64,000 bases of DNA from Hippasteria phrygiana (lineage: Eukaryota > Echinodermata > Asteroidea > Valvatida > Goniasteridae), in the NCBI GenBank assembly GCA_037893225.1, contig JAZGUH010000152.1, positions 1,736,001 to 1,800,000 on the forward strand. Reading direction: 5' to 3'. Shown here piece by piece: positions 13,601 through 25,600 of the stretch. A program made the position numbers and the translations under genes. Each line of letters starts with the position of its first letter. The stretch's first letter is position 1. Under the pieces are notes generated by a model. That model had not been told where the DNA came from and made no database searches. It saw only the letters and a program-made list of their open reading frames with translations.

Positions 13601-16600
13601 GGTAACTTCAGAGTAGTGTGAAACCCACATAGGTCACCGTGGTGTACCAGTGCGTGTATGTTGTCGTGGCACACCACAGGGTTAATACAAACTCAACTTA
13701 TTTCTTCTTCAGGACGTTATTGATGTCTACGTTATACGTCTGACCGGCATCAAGATTCACGCCCCACTCCTGCGGCTGGAAACCGACACGGAGATGCCAG
13801 TCTACGCCATGGGCACCAACGAACACGAAACGCCATTCACGTTTGGGAACGTCATACCGGGACTTAACTTCTTCTGGACGGTGACAAATCGCGACGTGGT
13901 CCGCGTGGAGCCGGTTTTTGAAAGGGTAAGGGAATGCGTAGAGGCATAGCCTTGTCACTGAGTCTATTTCAGTTACTTTCCTGCAAATTACGGTAATTTT
14001 TTGAAAGAAATCACAATTTCTTTAGTATTTCATCATATTTTTACTGTTTATCACTTGCGAAATACTCTTTACAACTTTAACGTGATTTGGCTATTGAGAC
14101 AAATTAAATAGCTCGTAACAGAGTGTATTGTTTTTAAAGTGTAGCTCGGCAACCATAGCACCTAAAATGGCCAATTATATATCAAATTAAAGCTTATTAA
14201 AGCAGCAATCAAATGACAATCTGTGATTGTCAATATTGCCAACTGTAAAAAAAAAGTTGTTTTCAGAAAACATGAAAAGAGTGTATCTGTCTTGTGACAT
14301 TTGTTTATAAGTGGATATTATTAGGGTATTGCTTCTAAAAATTGTATTTTCTTGGAATGTCAATTGGACTACAACAATGTTTCTGCTTACAGTAACACAA
14401 AAATGAAGAAAATCTATTGAATAATAGTGAAGAGATATTTGTTAAAAAATTCCATGTTTATTCCAAATTACGATGCGAGAAAAGACACATTTGAAAATGG
14501 TTTTGTTTTGTTTTTGCCCTTGTTCCCCATTTCTTACAAATAGCCTAACAAAATGGAGTTGATATAGTGAAAATGTAAGGTCCAAATATGTGTTTAGAAT
14601 AAGAATTGAAAAAATTGAGAAAATTTAGATTGTTTTCATTGTAATTGTAGGAAAGTACCTTAACCACCACTCAGGATTTCTAGTGAGGTTGGGAGAATTT
14701 GTTATGGCAGTACTGAGGTGGGGAGAATTAAATTGGGGAGGCAGAAACTTATATTACATGCAATTACAGTGTATATAAGCAGGTTCGTAGTGGCTATACA
14801 AAAATAGGGATTTAAAGATATCATGCAGGGTTCCCATGGGTCATGGAAAATCCTGGAAAAAAAGTTGTCATGGAAAAGTTATGGAAAATTGGGAAAAATT
14901 AAAAAGTCATGGAAAAGTCATGGAAATCAAGATCATTCAAGGGTTCTTTTTGATGGGCCGCTTTTGATGTGATAACGGAATAATGATAAATTTACAGGCT
15001 ATATCCTTGTCAGTCGAGAGTAGTGGGTATGGCAGGCTTCCAGTTTCTAATACATGTATATGTATAATATCTAATGTTCTATACTGTACTCACAGACCTC
15101 AGCGGTTCATCAGTATCTTAATAGCAAATAACTTTTCTCTGCAAAATGGCATTAAATGTCGCGGAAATTCTCATATTTTAGTCCTGGAAAGTCCTGGAAA
15201 AGTCATGGAATTTGGTTTTCCGATTTCTGTGGGAACCTATAATAATACTGTGTGTGCTCTTTTCAAGTTTGAACAGAATATGCATTTGGAAAAGTTGAGG
15301 GAAAGAGAAGCCAAGGGCGTGAACACACAACATATGATTCAACGGTCAATAACACACAACATATGATTCAACGGTCAATAACACACAACATATGATTCGA
15401 CGGTCAATAACACACAACATATGATTCGACGGTCAATAACACACAACATATGATTCGACGGTCAATAACACACAACATATGATTCGACGGTCAATAACAC
15501 ACAACATATGATTCGACGGTCAATAACACACAACATATGATTCGACGGTCAATAACACACATCTCACAAACAACCAGTTCATTCAAACAGCTCACAGCAG
15601 AGAACTCTGGAGATCTATGGTCATCGACGTCTCAAACCAGACATGATACCACCAGAAGAATTGTTCTTGTTTTTCATTTTTTTTACAGCAAGGAGTGTCG
15701 AGCAATGCAATACACAACGTGGCCATGCGTGTCCATACTTTGAACCCGGGGGAGGCGTCACTCAAGCTGCAAGCCATCTTTGATGACAACGTCGCGCCCC
15801 AGGCTCGATCGAATAGCTTGCTGATCGACGAAATACAACTGCAGGTAGGTTACAGGCATAAGACAGGGGTGAGATATTTCACGGTTTGTCCTGGTTTCAG
15901 GATTTCAAAATTTGTGAAGAATCTCTTTTTGAAATCTGGAATTCCTCAGGTGTTACCCTATCAAAGTGTTTAAACCTTTAAATGTAGTGTACACGATTGG
16001 TAATCCTCCAATTTTTTTAATGAATTATTACGAAATACCTTACTGGTTAATAGCAGTCTCAATCATCCTGTGAAATGATGGCACCAGGTGTGCTGTCATT
16101 AGCCTTTTAGAGGTATGGCGGACACAATAGGAGAGGGCGCTATTTGATTTGGGTAAACCTTTTGTTAAACCACAGGAAATTTCAAAGTTGAAGATTAGGC
16201 ATGATCTATGGATTGTACTATGGATTGTACTTTAACTCAAAACAATATCTGATTCTGACTTTCACTGGAATTTGTGGTTTCAAAATGTTTTATACCCAAA
16301 TCAAATAGCGCCCTCCTATTGTGTCCGCCATACCTCTAAAAGGCTAATTGTCAAGAAAAGTGAAAATTTATGACGTATTTGTTTTAATACTGTCCTTTAT
16401 TGAACGAATGTAGTTAATCCGCGTTGCATCTAAAATGGGTTAACAATCCGAAAACGGGCGCAAGGTTGCCATTATAGTACAAGTGTGTGTCACGTAGTGT
16501 AGCGAAGCGACGGGTTGTAACCAGTCAGCTCACGTAGTTATGTGACCAATTGAAAACGATCCCATTTACAAAAATGTTGCTTATTTTACAATAGGGCGCT

Positions 16601-19600
16601 ATAACAAATCCAGTTAACTGCCGTCCGACGGTTGAAAACGAATGCCATTTTTCTCTCGTTTTTTTCGCCATCCAAGAATGCAAAACTTTGAACAGGTCAG
16701 TGAAACGATATTTCCTATAAAATACTAACCCCCCAAATCCGCCCATTTCTGAAAATTGCAACAATGACTAATCATGTACACTACATTTAAAGGTGGATTT
16801 AAACCAATAGAAAAAGGTATTTTAAGGAGTGCATTTAGGCAAATACAAACCATAGGGTTCTTTGTCCAAGTTCTGACTGCTGGAAACTAGAAATCTTTGA
16901 CAAGTCGACTGGGCTTTAATGAGCTCCAAGCTCCAGTTCTGACCTCATAACTTTTCAGTTATTCAAGGTGCCTTGCAGAGCTGTAGTCCAGTCCCTGCAA
17001 GTGCTTTCACAAGTGCTTTCACAAGTGCTTTCACAAGTCCTTTCACAAGTCCTTTCACAAGTCCTTTCACAAGTCCTTTCACAAGTCCTTTCACAAGTCC
17101 TTTCACAAGTCCTTTCACAAAGTCCTTTCACAAGTCCTTTCACAAAGCCGGTTACAAGTAACTGGATGAACAATGACAAAGGAATGCCTTTGTCAAAGCT
17201 CATTTAAATAGCTTGCGATTGTAATTAGGACTGGAGGGCTTGTGATGGACTTGTGATAGACTCGACTACATCCCTGGTGCCAAACTGTCAAAGGTGTTGA
17301 AATATCAACAGCCAAAAGGCAGTGGAAATGTCAATAGGAAAGAAGGCAGTGGAAATGTCAATAGGAAAGAAGGCTGTGGAAATGTCAATAGGAAAGAAGG
17401 CAGTGGAAATGTCAATAGGAAAGAAGGCAGTGGAAATGTCAATAGGAAAGAAGGCAGTGGAAATGTCAATAGGAAAGAAGGCAGTGGAAATGTCAATAGG
17501 AAAGAAGGCTGTGGAAATGTCAATAGGAAAGAAGGCAGTGGAAATGTCAATAGGAAAGAAGGCAGTGGAAATGTCAATAGGAAAGAAGGCAGTGGAAATG
17601 TCAATAGGAAAGAAGGCAGTGGAAATGCTATTTTTCTCTCTGGTGGAGCGTTTCCCTCGTTCCTTTTGGAATAAAACATTACAAAAACGGATCATAGATT
17701 ATTATTTTGCTTCGGACAGGTGTTTGAGAGACTTGAGCTGGTTGCTGCCTGCCACAACAAACTCCTGATGACCCCTGACACGCAGGCCTACATCAAGACC
17801 AACCGAGACGGCTCGGCTCGCATGTCCTACTCCGTCCTGGAGCGGGACTACGAACCACTGATCACCGTCAGCCGGCAGGGGCTGGTGTCAGCCGGAGCTC
17901 GAACCGGTCAGACCACGGTCATGGCCACCGCCTACGAGAACTTTGGCGTCAACCAGACATTGGTCGTGCTGGTCAAGGTACAAGTCACAGCAAAAGTTTG
18001 TACAATTTGGGTGACCGCCAACATCGGGCAATTAGGTAGCTCAGTTGGTGGAGCGCCGGTACGGTATTCCGGAGGTCGCAGGTTCGAATCCTGCTCCTGC
18101 CAGTTTTTTGTTCACTTTGTAAATTTTAGTGCAAGTGACCTTTGACCTATATAAAGGATCTTTAATTACCCATTGGTCATTGGTATACAGACAAACGTAC
18201 GTTGCTCTGGAAAGTTTCGAGAACAAAACGGTTTCCCCGGTTTTTCTTTTGTTTGATGTGTACAAGGACAGTACAAACTTACCAAGCATTTTTATCCAAA
18301 TCTAGTTCATGTCCACGTCATCCGTTATGTCATAACTTGGCAACGGAAAGTCCTGTCAACATGGGTTCTTGGGTAAAAATGAATCTCAGTGTGACCTATA
18401 AATGACAAGAGACTCATTTCTCACTTTTTCTCTTCCCAGGGAATACATTTTCATGCCTTTTTACACAGGTGGGAAAACCTTTTTGCATAAGTGGGAAAAT
18501 ATATTTAAAATATTCTCAAAAGTGTAAAAATAATTTCCCACTTGAATTCGCAGGGGGGGGGGGGGTTGAATACGAATGCAACCGCGAATTCTTTTAACAA
18601 AATTTCCCATTCCCATTCACAGTGTTAAGTTTTAATTGCAATGTACTCTATAGGGCTGTCCCAAATATATCAAATATTCGATAGTCAACCGAATATTTGA
18701 ATACTTTTTGGCAGGTTTGAATATTTGAAAAATATATATATGCACGTACAGATAAGACTCTGCTGCTATTTTAATAGAAAAGTTACCGCGCTTAGCAGTG
18801 TCAAATGCCGTAATTTTGTCGACGGTTACTTTTTATGGATGGAGGTTTATTGTTCCCGTCCGTAAAAAAATACCTTATTGAGAAAAATTACTGCAAAAAC
18901 GCAGGCTGGAGTTCAATCATAACATCATACAAACCCGTAATGATCAGGCACATGCAAAAAAATGTCGATCGAATATTTGGTCAAACCCAGTTTCGAATAA
19001 TCAAATACTAAATTATTTGAAAATGAACAGCCCTAAAGTAATCTACATGATATTTGGCTTTCCTGATATGTACATAATATTTAACGCAATAATAATTTTG
19101 TTCTCACCACTGTGTAGGTCAAGCCGGTATCCTACATGGCCGTCCATTCTACCACCAATCTACTGACCACCCGTGGGGAGAAACTGGCCGTGTTCCCAGT
19201 AGGCATGGCTCTCTCCTTTGCCGTCGGGTTCTACGACAACGTGGGAGATCAGTTCCAGGCGACCAACACAGTACTTGAGCACAGACTCAGCAGGTACAAA
19301 GGAGTTAGAGTAGCTGTAAAAATTGATGGACAGACTTTACTTTGATCGGGGGTGAGATATCTCTGGAATTTTCCTGATTTCAGGATTTTTGGTGAGATGT
19401 CTTCCAGATTTCTGGAAGACTTTTTGGTCCTTAAATTGTTGTTATTATTCTAAAATGTCCTCTGCAAACTGAGACTGTCCTCATTTCATTCTAATGACCC
19501 TGTTTTTGGCAATTTTGAACCATTTATTTTGGTAGAAAATGCAGTTTTCTTATGCTTTTTTCAGCAATGCCGTACAAATGCCTCCGTATGTTTTGTCGAT

Positions 19601-22600
19601 TTTTTATTTCCGTCAAATCCTACCCCTGTTTGATACCCCACAAAAATGGGTCAGAAATAGAAAAATCTGACAAAATAAGCATCCATTCATGTTTAGAATT
19701 GTGTAACACATGACACAACCTTTTATGTTTGTCAGGAAATGTTTGTGCAGTATAGGGGACAGTGATGTAGTCGAGACCATCACAAGACCAGGCACAAGAC
19801 CATTCACAAGACCAGCTTGTTACAGGCACAAGTATTACTGGCATAAACCATGACAAAGGAATGCTTTTATTACAGTTCATTTAAATAGCTTGAGACTTGA
19901 ATTAAGACTGAAGGTCTTGTGATGGTCTTGGGATGGTCTTGGGATGGTCTTGTGATGGTCTTGTGATGGTCTTGTGATGGTCTTGTGATGGTCTTGTGAT
20001 GGTCTTGTGATGGTCTTGTGATGGTCTTGTGATGGTCTTGTGATGGTCTTGTGATGGTCTTGTGATGGTCTTGTGATGGTCTTGTGATGGTCTTGTGATG
20101 GTCTTGTGATGGTCTCGACTACATCACTGATAAGGGAAGTACGTTTGTGTTTGCTGTGTTAGATAGGCACAGTGTACATAGTGTTCATAGGCACAGTGTA
20201 CAGTCACTGAAAGTGTTCACATCATGGAAGTAAATTTTTCCTCATTTTTCCGGATTTTACTGACACAGATACACTTAACTGGTTATGCCACATGTTTGGA
20301 CAGTCATTAACAAGCAGGGTTGGTTAGTTTCCAAAAATTTGCTGTTCCTGACCGATTTTCTCACTATTGTCCTATTAGATTTGATCTGTTGCGACTTCAG
20401 GCCGGACCGGACAACGGCACGTTTGTCGCCCGGGCAGCTCACATAGGCAGTACAATTTTCAAGGTCAGATCAGTGTTTCCGCTTTTACATTGCAGTCTCT
20501 ATATAAGATCACTGACCCACTGTAATTCCCCAATTTCAGTACGATTTTTCACACCACCTAGGGAGTTTGGGTTTACGAAAAACTTAAGCTCAACAGAAAC
20601 AAAATGACAGTACAAAAGCACATTATTAACTTGGCTGGAGAAGAGTCAGGCTCATCCTTACAATCACTCTCTCACCGGAGATCTGTTGCTACTCTTAGTC
20701 TGTTCTACAAATATTTTCATGGTAAATGTTCCACCGGCTTGTCCAGCTTGGTTCCTCCCATTAGGGTGTTTGAGCGTGAAACTCGGCTCTCCGCCTGTTC
20801 CCACCAATATACTCTATTATACACATATGGACTGGCAATGAGGTCACTAGTGCACATCTATGCGCCCCGAGGGACTGTGAGTGACCAGAAGAGGGTCCCA
20901 TTTCCCGAGGCTGAATGCCGAGGGAAATAAGACCCTGTTTCAGGGTGACCGTGTTTCAGCCAACTAGGATAAAGAACTACCAAGAGGTGTGTTTTAACTG
21001 TACCTAGATGTAGAATGAAAAGCTATGCCAATAGCTTTTTCCCTGGTTCTGTATCTCTGTGGAATTCTTTGCCCGGTGCATGTTTCCCTTCATCTTACGA
21101 TCTTTCCTGCTTCAAGAGGAATATTAATTCCTACCTTCTGTGTCTTCTGTGCCCTGTGCCTTGAGTGGCTTATAGACATGTTCAGAGAACTCTTGCCTTG
21201 AAAAAAGGAAAGAAGGGGCTAGATAACGGTTGAATACGAACAGAACCCTTTCCTTATCAATGTCAAGTTTACTCAACAAGGAAACCACACACCAGAGCAT
21301 CCAAACACATGTATATTCACCAGGTTTCAACAACCTGTAGTACTTGTGTCTTTTGCCATTCATACATGATCCTTATACCGACATAAAGAGCTTGTTCTAA
21401 TGCTGCTATTGAATTCATGTGTCTATAATATTTTGAGAAAAATCTATCAAAACTTTCCCTCTACGGTTGTGCGTACGGAGTGCCATTTCTTTATGTAACA
21501 AATAAGTTTCCTATTTCGTCAAACAATCTACAAGGGAAACTGACTAGGTATTAAATTTGAATACATTTTCAAAGTGAACAAAGAAACTGGCAGGAGCGGG
21601 ATTCGAACCTGCTATTTTGACTTTCATTTTTACATGAAATGAAAGTATTTTTCAAACATTACAGATATTTTCCTTTTTAATCAATTCTTGAGGGGGAAAT
21701 TTTTGGTTAAAAATATAACCATTCGGCAAGCAATGGGCTGCTTTTTCTGCTTGAGTTGTTCACGCTTGACTGAACAAAGAATGTGGTACTGGGTGAAGAT
21801 AAGCCAATAAACAATGTACTGAAGGGATTAATGCCACAGTGTTATATTGAGGGGATAAAAGTGTGATGACCCGGTCTTTACCACGTCAATAATAACCGAG
21901 GAGGGGCGTGACCGCTGTTAATGGACGGAGCCGAAGGCGAGGTCCATTAACAGCGGTCACGCCCCTTCGAGGTTATTATTGACTGGTAAAGACCGGGTCA
22001 TCACATTTTTATCCCCATTCATAAATGCCTTCTTACGAAAAATGCAAAAACCTCCCGTAAAAAGGACAAAATGCGAAGCTTTTTCACCCCACTTTTTCTC
22101 ACATTTGCTCAGTACAAAACACATGCGCGTGAAGTCGCTCCGCGCCTGTCTGTCGCGTGCGCGTACGCACACGCACGAGATGCAGCGTTTTATACGCGTG
22201 GATTAGCGTTGTCTTACATTATGAAATTCAGTACATCTTGTGCGCGCACCTACTACGCTCTCCCTGTTGCGTATCGGCTGAGAACAGCTGGTTATGACGC
22301 GCCGTGTTTAAACAACTTCCAGCCGTGTTTAAACAACCGTTTAAACACACCCACGTGACATGCTCTCGACCAATAGGGATAGTGAAACTCACTGAGGCAT
22401 TTATGAATGAGTCTTAAATTGAGACTGAGTATCGAGTTTCAATGGTCACTCATGGGCATTTTTTTTATTGAGCTTTCATTATTCATGCACTCTTTTTCCT
22501 TGTTGACTTTGCTACATATAGGTCTGGGATAGGAACAGCCCCTGGATTGAGGACTATGTGAACATCCCCGTCGGCAGTGTGGTACAGCCCAGTCAGACAT

Positions 22601-25600
22601 TCGTTGTAGGGGATGTGATATGCTTCAGGTCGCCTCTACTCACCGTGGAGGGTAGGTTCACAAACAATGAAATCTGACATGGCTGTGGAAACTGACCATT
22701 TTTCCTATAACTGTAGCAGATAGTCTGTGCAATATAAGTTTATCTTGGTGAGTGAGAAGATAAAATTGACGTCCAGGATGATGTAAATTGGAAGAGAAAT
22801 TCCTTGCCCTTTCCTGACGTAGTGTATAAAGCACTGTATGCTCAGTGCTTTCCGAGAGCCTGTGGGGAAAAAAACAGGCTTACTTTGGCGGGACTCGAAC
22901 CCATGACATCCTGCTTACTAGTGCAGATGTCTGGATTGAAAAGGCAAAAGATCTCTCTTGTAATTTACATCATCCCTGACGCAAATTGCATCTTCTCACT
23001 GATTACAAGATACCCGCTGCTGCATTGGATTCGAACCGGCCAGCTGACCCCGGCAAGCTCGGTAGGCCTGTGCATTCACGGGTAATTTTGGATCCGTGCA
23101 CCCGAATGCCGCACTGGTTCGGTTCTCGGGTAACCGAAAGTGGACCGTTTAGAAAAAAAAAAATGTGTATACTGTCTACATGTAGTAATGTTCTATAAAA
23201 CAAAATGGGCTCGTTAATAAAAAGAAGGAAGGTAAATGTAGTGTGCGGCCGCTGAGGAAGAAAGATTTACTTTCCACACCTGCGTACAGCAAGCCGGCCG
23301 TAGATCTGACTTGATTCCACGTCAATTGATTTCCGAGAAAATTGAAATTAAATGCAGTATAAAAGTAGATGTTGTTGAAAAATATACCTGAAACTTGACA
23401 TCGATGTCGCAATCGTTCCAGCTAGGCTTGTTATTAATCCACGTGCATTGCACACAGGGAGCGAGTGCCGTGTGCTGATTGGACGGTACGTGTGCGAGGT
23501 GGACTCACTGAACTGTGTGACTGGTCTACTACGGCTTAATTCTTGGCCCATTTATTTATTTATTTATTTGGTTATTTATTTTTGGTCTGAAATCTTATAT
23601 TGAATTTTTCACCGTAAGTTTCGGGTACCCGAACCAGAAAAATGGAAACCGGATATTGATGCCGGCATTCGGGTACCGGGATACGCGGCACAGGCCTAAA
23701 GCTCGGTGGTCGAGTGGTTAACATGGTTAAGACGCCTGCACTAAGCAGGAGGTTGTGGGTTCGAATCCCATCCAAGTAAACCTGTGAATTTTGCCTCACA
23801 GCTGCCTACATAAACATTGTAACCAATCAGGAGGCTCATTACATCCAGACCAGAGGATGTGCTACATATTCAAGTAAACCCTACTGTGATTGGACAGCAC
23901 CGTGCCCTCGTTTTTGGGGGTATTTTTGGTCATTATTCTAACAAATCGCGCATCTCCTTACAACCAGGCCAGCGAGGTACCTGGGGATCGACCGCCAGCT
24001 CCGTACTTCAGTTGGATAGCAACAGCGGTGTTGCCGTAGCAACTCGGCCTGGGCAGACAACGCTACACCACGATATTGCAACCAGTCTGGCCACGTATTC
24101 CGAGGTAATGCTTTAGGTCCTGTTAATAAGTTAGTATCTTGTCAAACAATCCACAAGGGAAACTGACTAGGTAAATTTGAATGAATTTTCAAAGCGAACA
24201 AAGAAAACTGGCAGGAGCGGGATTCGAACCTGCCACCTCCGGAATACCGTACCGGATATATGCACATCTTGATAATTAAATTTTCTGGTATGCACCTGCA
24301 TTAAGAAAAGGCTTAAATATATTTTTTTCCCTTAAAAATTAGATTAACATTGTACCGATTAAGAAGATCGCGCTTGAGAAGGAGGCTGTGCCATTCTTCA
24401 CCACTGTGCCCCGGGAAGGAGGTTACAAGATACCAGTCACACTAAACATGGATTCGAGTTTGAAAGGTAAACATTTAAAAACTATTTTTTTTAATTTTAA
24501 TTTTGTTAAATATTTTTAGGGCATTATAACAACTGTTTGAACCGTAACCCCTGGGTATTTTTACTGGGAAGCTTCCTCAACCTGTCAAAATCCAACACTG
24601 CAGTATAACTATGGCACATTCTTTGGACTTGGACAGATTGGGGCATCATAGCTCCATGTAAAGTAATGGTGCCAAGGCCCTGCAGTCCTGAACCCATCAA
24701 AATTCAACACAACCTGCTGTTGGGAGTTTGTAAGGCTTGGGGTAGTTAGGGTTAAGGGTTCAAACAGTTCTGATACGTTTGTTGCAATCTAATTATGGAA
24801 ATCAATATGGAAATCAATATGCAAATGCAGTTAAGTAAATACAAATTGGTTTCCGTTTATTTGCTGGTCTACACAGTGAATACAAGTGTATTGTTGCATC
24901 ACAATTTTCAGCAAATTTTGTTTCTGAAGTTGGCATAAAAGCTGACCTGACTGAGTCCGTTGCCATGATGCACCATTAATCATATTTTTAGACAATGTGG
25001 ATCACTGTGGCCTCACGGTGTAGCGTACCAGACTCAAGATCTTGGTGATACTACAGATTGTGGGTTCGAGTTCAGCAGAGGGTCATGGTGCTTGTGTCCT
25101 TGAGCAAGACACTTTGTCACAAGTTGCTTCTCTCCACCCAGGAGTAAATGGGTACCTGTGAGGGCAGTGATGGTTGTGTGTTTGATTAGCCCATTAATTT
25201 GCGATCAGAGCTCCGTACTCCCCAAAGAGCTGAGGTTTTAGGAATGATGAATAGGCCTGACGAGCAGGGGTAATAATGTAGTGCCTTGAGTACTGTCACA
25301 GGTTGCTTCTCTCCACCCAGGAGTAAATGGGTACCAGTGAGGGCAGTGATGGTTGTGTGTTTGATTAGCCCATTAATTTGCGATCAGAGCTGCGTACTCC
25401 CTAAAGAGCTGAGGTTTTAGGAATGATGAATAGGCCTGACGAGCAGGGGTAATAATGTAGCGCCTTGAGTACTGTCACAGGTTGCTTCTCTCCACCCAGG
25501 AGTAAATGGGTACCTGTGAGGGCAGTGATGGTTGTGTGTTTGATTAGCCCATTAATTTGCGATCAGAGCTGCGTACTCCCCAAAGAGCTGAGGTTGTAGG

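Noticed and set aside
17288..17768. Overlapping frames of 124-148 codons on both strands
   Set aside because: They translate the 27-bp tandem array.
18026..18104. A functional tRNA gene
   Set aside because: A and B boxes are present, but the anticodon arm does not fold properly and the unit recurs with the same tail in at least four other places, so it is a SINE.
23699..23775. A functional Leu/Ser tRNA gene
   Set aside because: The anticodon loop is too short and the sequence is a SINE piece next to a hAT insertion.
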